NCBI GenBank assembly: GCA_024114885.1
Contig: CP099420.1
Location: 2,046,001-2,110,000, forward strand
Reading direction: 5' to 3'
DNA length: 64,000 bases
DNA from: Septoria linicola
Taxonomy: Eukaryota; Ascomycota; Dothideomycetes; Mycosphaerellales; Mycosphaerellaceae
Below are positions 11,023-21,459 of this stretch, in pieces (position 1 is the first letter of the stretch; each line of letters begins with the position of its first letter). The notes under the pieces were generated by a model. That model had not been told where the DNA came from. It did not search any database and worked only from the letters and a program-made list of their open reading frames with translations. A program made the position numbers and the translations under genes.

Positions 11023-12471
11023 ATGGCATTGCGTGCCACTTCACTCATTACTACTGCTGCAGTGCTGGTCGCTGCAGCGGATCCGAGCTTGAAGCTCAAG
11101 ACTTATGTTGATGCGCTCAAGCTCGATGGTGACTTCAACCCAGTGATAGAGGCCTACTGGACTGGACTGCCTCATCATCGAAGAACGCCCTTTGCCGTCT
11201 CTCCAGATGGCAAGACAGGCTACCTCGCTTATCTAAGCAGCAGTGGCAGCGGTGTCAGTGTTCAGCATGTCGACACATCTACCTTTGCCGGCACTGGAGC
11301 GACTGTAACGATCGATAACGTCAAAGAGGCTGGTGGCCTTGTCGGTCACAATGATGGCTTTGCTCTCCTTGGAAACGAGCCAATTGCCTCTGGTGTTGGG
11401 AACGCACCACCAGGTAACACTCCCGTGCCTGCAATATACAAGTACACCAATGGCGAACAGACCTTCAAGACTTTTGTCGCAGGCCCTGGCGTCCATGAGG
11501 CAGATGGACTTTCCATGGCGCCAGATATGAACGGAGACCTTGTTTACTCCAAAGAAGCCGAGCTTTATGGGGCATACGTCGTAGTCACTAACTACAACGG
11601 CCAAGCAGAGGGTCACTTCGGTGATTCAATCCAGTATGTCAACAGCAACGGAACCCTGGAAGTCATCGATGGAGCATCGAGTTCATGGGGCTGCTCGCAC
11701 AACACTGGCATTGCGTTTGAGGCCGCCGACGAGGCTCCATTTGCCAGCATCTGTGCCGAGGACCAGGGCGCCATCTGGCTCAATACCAAGACCCAGGGCA
11801 TGGACGCTTCCGGTGTGAAGATCTCGAACGAAAACACCACTAACGGCGCTGGCGGCGAGGCTATGGGAGGCATGTCCGGGTCCTATTCCAACCTTGCTCG
11901 GTTTATTAATAGCACATCCTACATTTTTGCGTGGGTTTCCAGAGGTGCAGTGGAGCTCACTGCCAATGAGTGGATGGGCGACGGCTATACCGCTGCCTTG
12001 AACCGCACCAACGGTCGTCGTGTTGCTATTGCTCTATTCTCGGACAAGGAAACAAAGGTCTCTGCTCAAGCTTCTTCAGAAATTGGTGCCGCTGGCGATG
12101 ATCAGGTGAACTGGCTTACATCCGAGATTGGTCCTGACCGAAGCAACGCTCACGCTGCCGCCTTTGACTCTGAGTATGCCTTGATCTCATGGGAACAGAT
12201 TGATGCGCCCCAATGCGCGTTTGTCGCCATGGGTTGCAAGGGCACATTCTCGGGCTCTTACTTTCAACTTGTTAACAGTGACGGAAAGGCCGTTGGCGAG
12301 CCCGTCAAAGATATGGACACCTATGTAGCTGGAGACATGGTTACCATGAACGATGGCAGTATCTGCTGGCCCTACGTCAGCATGAAGTGGGAGCTGAATC
12401 AGCCAGCACTCTATGGTACTATGCTCAAGAATGCCACTAGCATGAGCTTTGCTTGCATGAGCCTGGTGTAG
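11023..12471 (+). CDS. Predicted secreted protein of unknown function
   Basis: A single exon of 482 aa. The N-terminus (MALRATSLITTAAVLVAAADP) reads as a short signal peptide with cleavage near residue 19-20. No transmembrane segment or GPI signal follows. Several N-glycosylation sequons are present (NGT, NTT, NST, NRT, NAT). The chain is rich in Gly, Ala, Ser and aromatic residues, with blocks such as RTPFAVSPDGKTGYLAYLSS and repeated short beta-like segments, which suggests a beta-propeller-like fold. Cysteines cluster late (CAFVAMGCKG, SICWPY, FACMSLV). I do not recognise a named family. The leader is CT-rich and the ATG context is good, so expression is plausible. Confidence 0.8.
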   Translation: MALRATSLITTAAVLVAAADPSLKLKTYVDALKLDGDFNPVIEAYWTGLPHHRRTPFAVSPDGKTGYLAYLSSSGSGVSVQHVDTSTFAGTGATVTIDNVKEAGGLVGHNDGFALLGNEPIASGVGNAPPGNTPVPAIYKYTNGEQTFKTFVAGPGVHEADGLSMAPDMNGDLVYSKEAELYGAYVVVTNYNGQAEGHFGDSIQYVNSNGTLEVIDGASSSWGCSHNTGIAFEAADEAPFASICAEDQGAIWLNTKTQGMDASGVKISNENTTNGAGGEAMGGMSGSYSNLARFINSTSYIFAWVSRGAVELTANEWMGDGYTAALNRTNGRRVAIALFSDKETKVSAQASSEIGAAGDDQVNWLTSEIGPDRSNAHAAAFDSEYALISWEQIDAPQCAFVAMGCKGTFSGSYFQLVNSDGKAVGEPVKDMDTYVAGDMVTMNDGSICWPYVSMKWELNQPALYGTMLKNATSMSFACMSLV

Positions 12472-13556
12472 AGTCGGGATGGCGAGCAGGTGCATTGTAT
12501 GTCGAGCCGAGCTTACATAGAGGCGGGAGTGAGCTCCGGAGCTGCATATTAGGAGGCTGTCGAACGGCCGCCTGCGCCCGGGATAGACGAAGGTGGTATG
12601 AGCTGGCAGATAGCATACGCGAAGTGTACAGCCTCGATTGCCTTGCTCGTGTGTCTCTGTTCGCATCCTTTACATCGCTTAGCCGTTCTTGGAGCGGGGC
12701 AAGAGCAGGTCCTATGCTCGGTTCTGTTCAATCTCACGCGGTTGAAGGCCTCCGGGCGCATTGTGTTGGCTCACCGATAACATATGGAAGCTGAAATGGT
12801 TGAGCACCGGCTGAGGAGCAATCGCACGCCATCACGACATTTTGTGTCCCCCCTTCAGATCCTTATGCACTCCGCCTTTCTCCTGCAGTGTCTGACGCAC
12901 CTTTTCCGACAGAAAAGGTCATGTTGTCCAGTTCGACGAGACTGTGAGATGTAAGAGGTACCGTTTATCGTAGGGTGATTTAATCTGTCCAATGAGGAGC
13001 CCACGTGCCTTCCTCCAGTGCCCAGAATCGTCCACAAGACTTTTGCACCTTCACGTCTCCAACCACCCAGACACGACCTCGTGCGCACATCCTGCACACA
13101 CAGCAGTCCCAGTAGACTGACCGAACTACCGCCAGATGTTCTGCGACGGCTATGTGTGCCCATCGCTGGCAGTTGTTAAAGCCGTGTCGGCCGCCGTGCC
13201 AAAGAGTGCGCTTCATCGTTACAGCATTCCCGTGGCACCAGAACGAACACTGCGTCTGCTTGTCAGCACAGCAGCATTCACCCTCTTTGCTCACATTCAC
13301 CACAGTATAGCGACCCCGCAGCAACACTCACGCGCTTGCCACACTAGCAATCACCATCGTCACAATCACAAGCAAGGACAGTGTCACGAGCAGCCAGTAT
13401 GCTGTGAATATATATCTCGAAGTCACATCCAGATCTACCCCCGCGGGATTTGTTGACCTTCTCGAGTCGCACAAACATAGGCTTCATTCCGAAGGCAGCA
13501 TAGTCAACCACGATACTACCACAAGCAACGCGAAATCCCGATCGACGTCGCCCAGC
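12472..13556. other. Intergenic plus probable 5' leader of the glycosyltransferase gene
   Basis: A 1.08 kb spacer. The last 150 nt before 13557 are open in frame with the downstream gene but begin with GTG, not ATG, so they are more likely leader. No other gene was recognised. Confidence 0.5.
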
Positions 13557-15297
13557 ATGTCTGACTTGGAGAGTCAGCCGCTATCTCGTCATGACAGCCT
13601 CCTGTCGGTGGCGTCTGCCAAATCAGAATTTCCTGCCGAGTTAGTTGGCAAGAAGGTGCTCCTTGCCACTGAGTCGCTCGGCCCAGTCAATGGAGTCTCG
13701 AGAACCACGCAAAGCCTGGTCGATTATCTAAGAGCTCATGGCGTCCACGTTGCTACATGCGCCCCTTACTACAAGGGACAGCCCATCACAGCCGACTCGA
13801 AGCCAGAACGTCAACCGATAGTCAACAAAGATTGGACGAGATCAATCGAGGCAAAGGCAGCTTCCTTAGGCTCGAGGGCGATTGGCGGCGCGTGGTCATG
13901 GCATTTCGAGCGCAACGACAGTCGCAGAGAGACCCAACCGCTTCTCCAGACGCAGCAGAAACCACCCATGCTCAACCGACAGAGGAGTGAGGACGCTCGG
14001 AAGAAGATCGAGCTGGCTCGGAAGGAGAAGACTAATCCTGAATTCCGTCTCGAAGGCTACCCCCTGCCATACAACCCAGATCTCACAGTGGCATATCCGT
14101 TTCGTCTGGGAAAAGTGTACGATAACACATTCAAGCCGGATATCATCTATCTGGCTAGTCCCGCTTCGGTCGGCTTCCAATTCCTGGTGCAGCTGCGACA
14201 ACTTGATAATCCGCCTCCAACATTGCTCAATTTCCAGACCGATCTGGCCGCATATGCTGGGATCCTGTTTGCAGCGCCGCTCGATCGATATGGCGCTTGG
14301 CTACTACACATCGTGCAAGGGTTTCTCTTCCGCGCTGCCGCCGTTCAGACAATCTTCTATCCTTCGGCATACGTGCGGAAATACATGGAAGGAACAGGCG
14401 CTCCATCGGAAAAGATGATTCAGCTCGGTCGAGGTGTTGATACCCAGCTTTTCAACCCAAACAAGCGCGACGATGCTTATCGGTTGTCCATTGCTCCAGA
14501 TGGAGAAATCATCTTCTGCTGTATTTCTCGGATTGCCCCTGAAAAGGGCTTTGAGTTCCTCGCTCAAGCTGCCAAGAAGTTGGCTGAAACCGGTCTCAAG
14601 TTCAAGCTACTCATTGTCGGTGGTAACAAGAATCCAGCAGTGATGAACGAGGTATGTACAGCTATGCGGCGTCGATCAAAACTGCTGCAAACGACGATGG
14701 TCATGAACCAGAACACAGCTAACATCGGTGCAGGTACAGAGCTACTTCAAGGATATCAAAGACCAGGTTGTGTTCACTGGTATGCTCCGTGGTGTGGAGC
14801 TCGCTAAAGCATACGCTGCCGCCGATGTCTTCTTGCACTGTTCGATCACCGAGACTTTCGGGCTAGTCGTCTTGGAATCCATGGCTTCTGGTGTTCCTGT
14901 CATTGCCCGAGACGAAGGCGGACCAAGCGAAACTGTCAAGCACGGCCGGTCGGGCTACCTTGTGCCCCCAAATGACCTCGATACTTTTGTCAAGTATGCG
15001 TACGATCTCGGCACTGATCACGCTTTGCGTTCTGAGATGACCGATCTCGCCCGCGAGCAGGCCCTCAACACTACGTGGGACAAGATCAACAACCAAGTAG
15101 CCCTTCGCCTCACTGACGCTCTGCGGCAATCGAGCTTGACCCAAGCTTCGCAGCCAAGTGCAAAAGGTGCAAACTACTATGGCACCTGGGCAGCGATGTT
15201 TCGCGTTTATCTAGCAGTCGGACTGGTGTGGATCTTTTGGTTCATCGCGGTTATTCCGATGTTGATGTGCGGATTCGTGCATGGTCTTTTCAAGTAG
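13557..15297 (+). CDS. GT4-family glycosyltransferase with C-terminal membrane segment
   Basis: Exons 13557-14651 and 14734-15297 give 552 aa. The 82-nt intron has donor GTATGT and acceptor GGTGCAG and joins NEVQSYFKD in frame. The N-terminal Rossmann half starts with KKVLLATESLGPVNGVSRTT, the usual glycosyl-acceptor loop of GT4 enzymes. The donor half carries FCCISRIAPEKGFEFLAQA, KLLIVGG and the EX7E motif in ITETFGLVVLESMASGVPVI. A hydrophobic tail (VYLAVGLVWIFWFIAVIPM) near residues 520-545 suggests anchoring to a membrane. GT4 enzymes transfer a sugar from a nucleotide donor with retention of configuration; a mannosyl- or glucosyltransferase acting on a lipid or glycan is plausible. The substrate cannot be read from the sequence. 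The first in-frame ATG was chosen. Confidence 0.9.
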
Positions 15298-15859
15298 ATG
15301 ATACCCCGTCTCTGCATTGACTGCAACATAGCGTCGTCGAGGAGAGCAATGGCTGGCGTTTCGGGGAAAGGTGGTAGATTGCTTCAACATTAGCCGAGAG
15401 GCGGCATGGGGGGAGGTGGTTTTGAGGCATTGGCCGGCAGCAAGCGAGATACCCAACACACACGCAGTATGTGCAGTACGGCACGAAATGAAGCTTCATT
15501 GCATTCCGACTCAGTGCACAGAGCCTGGTCCAACTCGTTTGAAGGACTCATGGGTACACGGGACTCATGGGTACACGAGACTCATGCTATAATGCTAGAT
15601 TTATGCCTCTCTGATCCAGACTCTACAATGAGCTCAAGCTCTCCTTCACCACAGTCGGCGGCGACTGCAACGTACCAAACCGCTACAGGGTCGGTCTGCA
15701 CCATATAAGTCTGCCGCCATTCGCAGTCTGCCATTCACCCTGACTTTACCACCTCGACACAGCTTTTCCCAACCCACCTTTGGCCCATCAACCAAAGATC
15801 CCACAAACCTCATCGGCACAACAAGCTTTGTCTTCGAGCAGACGTATTCGATTCCAACC
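15298..15859. other. Intergenic with a short tandem repeat and a CT/CAA-rich leader
   Basis: This spacer contains the 17-bp tandem repeat at 15544-15586. From about 15715 it contains a pyrimidine- and CAA-rich stretch typical of fungal leaders, running into the ATG at 15860. Confidence 0.5.
15544..15586. repeat. 17-bp tandem repeat, about 2.5 copies
   Basis: The unit ggactcatgggtacacg occurs at 15544-15560 and 15561-15577 without mismatch, followed by a partial copy to 15586. It lies between two genes. Confidence 0.9.
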
Positions 15860-16120
15860 ATGGCAAGAAAAACCTCCTACGACAGCTACGACGGGCACAA
15901 GCGATGGAACTGCTGTGGCGCAAGATCTCGAACACCACTCTGCCTGCTTGGCATGTGCGTGGCACCAAGAATGCGGGATCCACCTGAAGCTGGCATGGGA
16001 ACGAAGATGGCCGTCGGAGCTACTGCTGTGGGTGTCGTTGGAGCGGGCGCGATGGTCATGGGCTCGCAGTATAGACAGAAACGGGCTCAGAGGCGGAAGA
16101 ACTATTACTGGAGGGGCTAG
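15860..16120 (+). CDS. Small hypothetical protein with a Gly/Ala-rich membrane-like segment
   Basis: 86 aa from an ATG in good context (CCAACCATGG) after a CT-rich leader. The first half is polar with several Cys (WNCCGARSRTPLCLLG). Residues 47-68 (KMAVGATAVGVVGAGAMVMG) form a Gly/Ala-rich hydrophobic stretch with small-residue spacing, followed by a strongly basic tail (QYRQKRAQRRKNYYWRG). This could be a single-span membrane protein with its positive tail in the cytosol. I recognise no family, and an undetected intron could change the N-terminal half. Confidence 0.45.
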   Translation: MARKTSYDSYDGHKRWNCCGARSRTPLCLLGMCVAPRMRDPPEAGMGTKMAVGATAVGVVGAGAMVMGSQYRQKRAQRRKNYYWRG

Positions 16121-16606
16121 GCTGAGAATGGACTGAACACGGTATTTGTATGGGGAGCTATACGGGGGATGTCAGCTATTGTGACCTTGGCCGAGCGTGT
16201 CTGACACAGCGAAGTTACGCTTCCCAGCAAGACGCAGCTTTGCTTCGTCACGATTGAGGTCTCTCCATGTTCTACAGCTCCAGAATCTTGGAGCATTCCT
16301 CGTCCTTTGCTCTTGCTGCTCCATCATAAATGGCTTCGCAGATGCCTCAGAGTAATAGTGCATGCCACGATGTTTCAGAATGATGAGGTTGTGATAAGGT
16401 GACCCCTAAGTGTCAGAATAGACGGCATAATGGGCTGTATAACTCATGACACCGTAGTAGCAGCCGCGCTGCATCGTATCATCAGTCGCTTCGAAATGCT
16501 CCATCCTAGCTGAAGCTTATGCTGTACTCTGCCGCTATGCAATAAACAGACTACACCGCTATGCATGAAAAGCCAAGGGCTCGCTTTGACGAAATGTCCT
16601 GTTCCT
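16121..16606. other. Intergenic between convergent genes
   Basis: Presumed 3' ends of the small plus-strand gene and of the minus-strand UBA-UIM gene. Nothing else was recognised. Confidence 0.5.
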
Positions 16607-19301
16607 TCAGCCGCCCTTTCGCACTTCTTCGACGTGGCTGGTGGCGCCACCAATGCCCATATCTTGACTCTCGCCCGTGCCACTCATACCGACATCTTCG
16701 TCATGCTGCCGGTTGCTCGAGACGCCAGGAGCTGGAATTAGACTCGGAATGCCTCTTTTCTCGATCATTTCCATCTCTCTACCTTCACTGGCCTCATCCA
16801 TAAAGTTTGCGTGCGACGATGCACTTGGTAGTACATCATTGTCTGGTGCGTCAAGGTGGATGTCAACGGGTGGTGGGTCCTTCTCAGCATATCCCTGATC
16901 GTGTTCCAGCCATGCTTCTGCTGACAAACGTGGTTGGTGATCAATCATGTTGATTGTGTTCCCAGTTGGTTTGTACTCCTCGCCATCGTACTGTGCTGTA
17001 GTGCTGTCCGCATCGTCATCGTGTTCGCGACCTTCCACAGATGTGTGGACGAGGCTCGGCAGTGCATCCTGGTCCTGAAACATTAGCGCTATGGAAGAAA
17101 TGCAGTGATCAGACTTGCTTACCTGGTAAGGAGGTGGTGGATTCCTCTTGCTCGCCTCAATGTCCGACTTGAGCTGCTCATTATCTTTCCGGATGAAGTC
17201 GACAAGCGCTGGGGGAAGTGGACTTGGTTCTAGATCATCCACAGCATCTTCGCTGGCATACACAAGCAGTGCTGTGTTATGCTCCAACTCCACCGCACGG
17301 ATGACATCGAAGTCATCTGCTTTAGTACGGTTCAGCTTGGCGGATTGTCCATTGACCTCGTAATCTATGCGCCACCACTGGTACCCAGCCGGTGTGGTTG
17401 TCTCCTCATCATTGGCAATGGCGCTAGTCATGACTCCGTTCCCATCAGCACTTTCATTGTGCTTAGCTCTGATGATGCTTTCCTCTGCGTCAGACTTCGG
17501 CCTAAGGAGATATGTAATGTTAGGCTTGGTAGCCACGCCGCGCAGTGTGTAGCGGTACTGAGATTCTTGCGCCTCCAGACTAGGCACTGCAGACTTGCTA
17601 AGATCGCTGATCGCCTTCCTAGACTTTTCCTTTGCTTGGTCTAGAAGCTTTAGCTTCTCGTCGATACTGTTGATCACAGTTTCAAGTTGTTTGGCGATGT
17701 CCGGATAATGTGACGGCAGCTCATCTGACAGAGATGCATTGTTCGTCTTGTCTGCTTGGTCCACGTCCTTGCGGTTCTGGCCCGAGAAGTGTCCGTATGT
17801 ATGCTTAAGAAGCTGGCGTGCGTCCAGCTCCTTACCGTCCTTGTTCCAGTGCGTCAGTTTATGTTCCACCTCAGTGATCTTCTTGATCCGTCGCTTAGAC
17901 TGAACGAGCTGCTCCCGCAATGGCCGTGTCGCTTCGACATTCTCTTCGGTGTATTTGTCCAGGACGAGTGTGGCAGGAACTCTGATGTTGAGGTGTGATT
18001 GCGATCGATCTTCCTGCTCCAGTTTGACGACAAGAATGTTCGCAGGACGTTCCAGATAGTGCTGCTGTGGATCGGGATCTTCCGAATCTGTGCTCCAGAT
18101 GAGTCGCTCTAAGCATTCAGTCAAGTCCGGTTTCGCCTCCTCTGAAACAGTATCTGCACAGTTGCCCCTCAGAGTGAAGACTCTCGTACTGGACTTCTCC
18201 TGATCTGCCTGTCCGATCACGCCAGCATGCGTCGTGAATAATTCAGCAATCTGCTCGGCTTGATCACCACCACAGCGGGCGCTCACGACCTGAGTGTAGG
18301 TATCGAGAAAGTGCTCCAGTCCGCCTGGAGAGTTCGGCGGAGGTGATGCTTCCTGCATGGCTTCCGTGTTCGTCAATCCTCCAATGCTCCCATAGACTCT
18401 TGCGCTACTGTCCAGCAGCGCAATCAGCCGCTGCAACTCAGCCACAAATTCGTCGAACCTGTCCCTGTCATGGTCTGCGGGGCTGCCTCCATCTGTGTGC
18501 ACAATTCTCGGCTTGGGTATTGAGGCACCTTTCCACCAGTCCGCGTCCTGGCCATAGTCTTCGATACCTTGACCAGCCAGCAAGAAAGCTTCTCTGACCA
18601 TAGGTATACTGTGACAAATGGTGATCAGGCTGGGCGTGTAATCCTTGCCGGGCGTGTGCTTTATGAAACGAGGCGCAACATCCCCTTCTTGCTGCGTTCG
18701 CTCTTCAATGGGCACATCCGGGACCAGCTCGCTCGCGTTATGCACTACCATGCCCCACTGTGCCTCTTGATACTCTTTGACCGTCGCGGGCCCAATTCTC
18801 CTAAGCTCTGTGCCATCTTTGCCGATCGTTCCACTCTCTTGCTCCCACCCCGAGTAGGGTCCATTCATCTCCTGCGACTGTGCAAGTGCTCGCGCAAGAT
18901 CTGCGTCTTCAGCATCCTTGTTGGTTGGAGCAGACTCCTTTAGACTCGGTGCGGGCGAGTTGCCTCGTGTGGGTGCAGCAGATGCGCCGAGCGGGTGGAG
19001 ATTTGTGTGGCCGTCGCGATCAGCAGACATGATATCGGGGTCCCAGGAGATGCCTTGCTCCAGCTTTACGATATCCTCGCCGTCTAGCATGGCGTTCGCG
19101 GCGGTCTCGACATTGCACTGTTTGACCTATTGCAAGGACAGTCTGTTAGCACGACGACCTCAGCGTTTGTCGTATATGTCGCAACTGGACGATTATAAGT
19201 ATTTGGCTGCGCACCCGTAGAAACCTCTTCGCAGTCCCCTCGTCGCAACCGGTGATGGCCACCAGCATGGAGATCTGCTCGTCGTTTGGCTCGACACTCA
19301 T
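16607..19301 (-). CDS. UBA-UIM protein with a degenerate USP-like domain (predicted pseudo-deubiquitinase)
   Basis: Three exons: 19301-19215, 19126-17123 and 17074-16607, giving 852 aa. The first intron (donor GTGCGC, acceptor TTGCAATAG) splits a UBA-like domain: EQISMLVAITGCDEGTAKRF joins CNVETAANAMLDGE. A ubiquitin-interacting motif, DADLARALAQSQEM, lies at about residues 101-115. UBA plus UIM followed by a USP domain is the layout of USP25/USP28. The position of the Cys box (GNTCW in active USPs) appears as GKDYTPSLITICHSIP at about 189-204. A GYQWWRIDYEV stretch near 610 resembles the His box, where active enzymes have GHYW. Both catalytic residues would be missing. Ubiquitin binding is well supported; the pseudo-USP reading is inference. 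The second intron is 48 nt and stop-free. Confidence 0.82.
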
Positions 19302-20112
19302 CGTGGCCGCCTTCTGGCTCTTAGGCCGCAGTGGTTCAGGCTGATGGTTCGACGGCACGAAGCTCATTATTCTCCCCAGCTCGTCTCGTGTGCACGGCTG
19401 GCCCAATGGACCTGCTAAGTCTGCTGCTGTGAGCGGGGCTAGATGGAGGTTCAATCGACGGCGAAGTGGTCGGTTGCCATATGTCTTGAGTTTTGGCGCC
19501 ATCGTTCCTGCAGCTTTCATGAGCTTGTCGCGGCCGGTTTCCGCTCCTGCCTACGTCACATTCGGACGCGATATCGTTGAGGTCGCCGACGACAGTGAGC
19601 CACAAAGTATTGTCGAATGTTCGTGTGCAAGAGGAAGGAACTGGAGATAATTGTTGCGTTTCTGGAAAGAACGGAGCTCATCTGCAAACACAGGCAGGTG
19701 CAGCACTTCACATGCACGAGTTGTTGTACAGCTGCAGCTTCACGACCAGGCCTACCACGTCGCGTTTCACGACTCAGGCATGAAAGTACCCGACAATGGA
19801 ACCGTGAGCAACACAACTTGTAATGTCTGTCTTCGCCGTATCTACAGCAATGCTCGCAGCTTTGCCTGCAGCTAGCCTTGCTCTCTGGTGTATGCCGTTG
19901 AGCGAAATCATGCCTCGCCATATCATGCCAAAATGGTCCATACCCGCGCTCTATACGATGCGAAAGTCACGCCAGAACTCCTCGCTGAAGTCATGCCTGA
20001 AAATATCAATACGCCATCCGTGTGCATATTACTCGTGTCGATATTACGACACTCGCTGAGCAACCTGCCTCCCTCTGTGGAAAAACGATCACGAAATTGA
20101 GGTTGACACGAA
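19302..20112. other. Intergenic, promoter side of the UBA-UIM gene
   Basis: An 0.8 kb spacer between the UBA-UIM start and the Cdc34-like stop, both on the minus strand. The short ORFs present have no family features. Confidence 0.5.
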
Positions 20113-20769
20113 TCACTCCTCGTCTTCCTCCTCATCCGTGCCCTCATTCTCGTCGAACATCTCCTCATCGTCATCGCTGTCATCGAAGTCATCCTCTACC
20201 TCGCTGTCGCTCCAGCTCATGTCGACCACCTTCTCCTCTTTCTTAAAGGCAGTCTCGTGGGTTGGCATCTCAAACCCTTCTGGAATGTCTTGCTTGCTCT
20301 TCTCTCTGTCCTCGGCGACACGCTTCTTGTAGCCCTCCGGGTCATTCCGCAACTGTACGCCAGCATCCACGTTTGCGGGTGAGCTGCACTCTGCGTCATC
20401 CAGCAGCGAGAGCACGGAGATGAGAACACTCTCCACACGCTGCACTGGTGACCACCGCTCACCCGCATCTTCCCCGCTCATGAGGTCCTCGCCGGGCTGA
20501 TGGAGAATGGAGATGCACAGACGGCCATCGGTGTAAACATTTGGGTGCCAGAGCGGACGTGCGAAGGTGAAAGTCGGTGGCTCGTAAGGGTAGTTCTTGG
20601 GGAAGGTCATCTTGGCTTTGTAGTAGCCGCCGTAGTAGATGGAATCAGGGTTCAGCACGATGAGCGCCACCGACCACTCGAAGATGTTCTCGTTGATGAG
20701 GGAGATGTCAGTCCAAGTCTCTTTGGCCAGAGTCTTGTACTCGTTCATGAGAGCCCGTTCTGCCGCCAT
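20113..20769 (-). CDS. Cdc34/Ubc3-type ubiquitin-conjugating enzyme E2
   Basis: A single exon of 218 aa starting MAAERALMNEYKTLAKE. The UBC fold covers residues 1-170. The active-site region reads WHPNVYTDGRLCISILHQPG, with the catalytic Cys in LCISIL. It is followed by the acidic-loop insertion EDLMSGEDAGERWSPVQ that is diagnostic of the Cdc34/UBE2R and UBE2G classes. The C-terminal 40 residues are a run of Asp/Glu, as in Cdc34, where the acidic tail binds the cullin-RING ligase. In yeast Cdc34 charges SCF ligases that degrade cell-cycle inhibitors; the same is inferred here. The reading frame is open for 19 codons upstream but lacks an ATG, so the start at 20769 is preferred. Confidence 0.95.
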   Translation of the reverse strand: MAAERALMNEYKTLAKETWTDISLINENIFEWSVALIVLNPDSIYYGGYYKAKMTFPKNYPYEPPTFTFARPLWHPNVYTDGRLCISILHQPGEDLMSGEDAGERWSPVQRVESVLISVLSLLDDAECSSPANVDAGVQLRNDPEGYKKRVAEDREKSKQDIPEGFEMPTHETAFKKEEKVVDMSWSDSEVEDDFDDSDDDEEMFDENEGTDEEEDEE

Positions 20770-21459
20770 GTTGGGTGGACTGTGTTCTGACGTCGCTAGC
20801 TGTAAGAGATAGTCGTCGGCTGCCAATGAGGGCGGTTAGGCGGGAAGGTGCAGCGTGTGGACGTGGTGTTGTGTCGTTGGCGAGGCACGATGTTGGTGTT
20901 GGTGAGGACGTCGAGGGAGAGTTTCAAGGAGGAAGGAAAGTCTCGAGGTCTTATGATGCCAGACAGGTGGTTGCCAGCAAGGTTGATCGCCGGATGGTAC
21001 GCGACTATGCAGGCGTTCAGCCGGATCCGGTGAAGTGAGCGCAGGCCTAGAATGATGTGGTGTTTCTGAGCGTGTGTCGGCCGTACCAGAACCTGCCACA
21101 GTACTATTTGTATGCGCAGTTCACTTGATCAGTGTCTGCAAAAGGCGTGTATATTTGTGAGGAGCGAGCGTGAGAAAGAGTGAAGGTCACCATGTCACTC
21201 TCATCATGCGCATGGCCCTGGCGGCCGTGACTCGTTCCGATTGCGGCTCTCGCGGTCGCTCTCATGCACGCGCTGCCGATCCCGAAGGAACTCCGCGCCA
21301 GCTCGACTGTCACATGCGCGACCATCCACAGCATCACATCACACTGTGCCAACTCTATCGGTGATCCAGCACAGAGCGCGTACAGCGTGCAGGGAGTGAC
21401 GAGGTAGCAGGAGACGGAGAGGCAATGAATGAGCTGCGGCTCAAGCAACAAACGCCGCC
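20770..21459. promoter_or_regulatory. Divergent promoter between the Cdc34-like E2 and Vps45 genes
   Basis: A 0.69 kb spacer between two genes transcribed away from each other. No further gene was recognised. A TATCTCTTACAG acceptor-like string upstream of the E2 ATG may mark a 5'-UTR intron. Confidence 0.5.

Noticed and set aside
13404..13556. Upstream extension of the GT4 glycosyltransferase
   Set aside because: It begins at GTG, not ATG, and its sequence has no family similarity. The ATG at 13557 is the first in frame.
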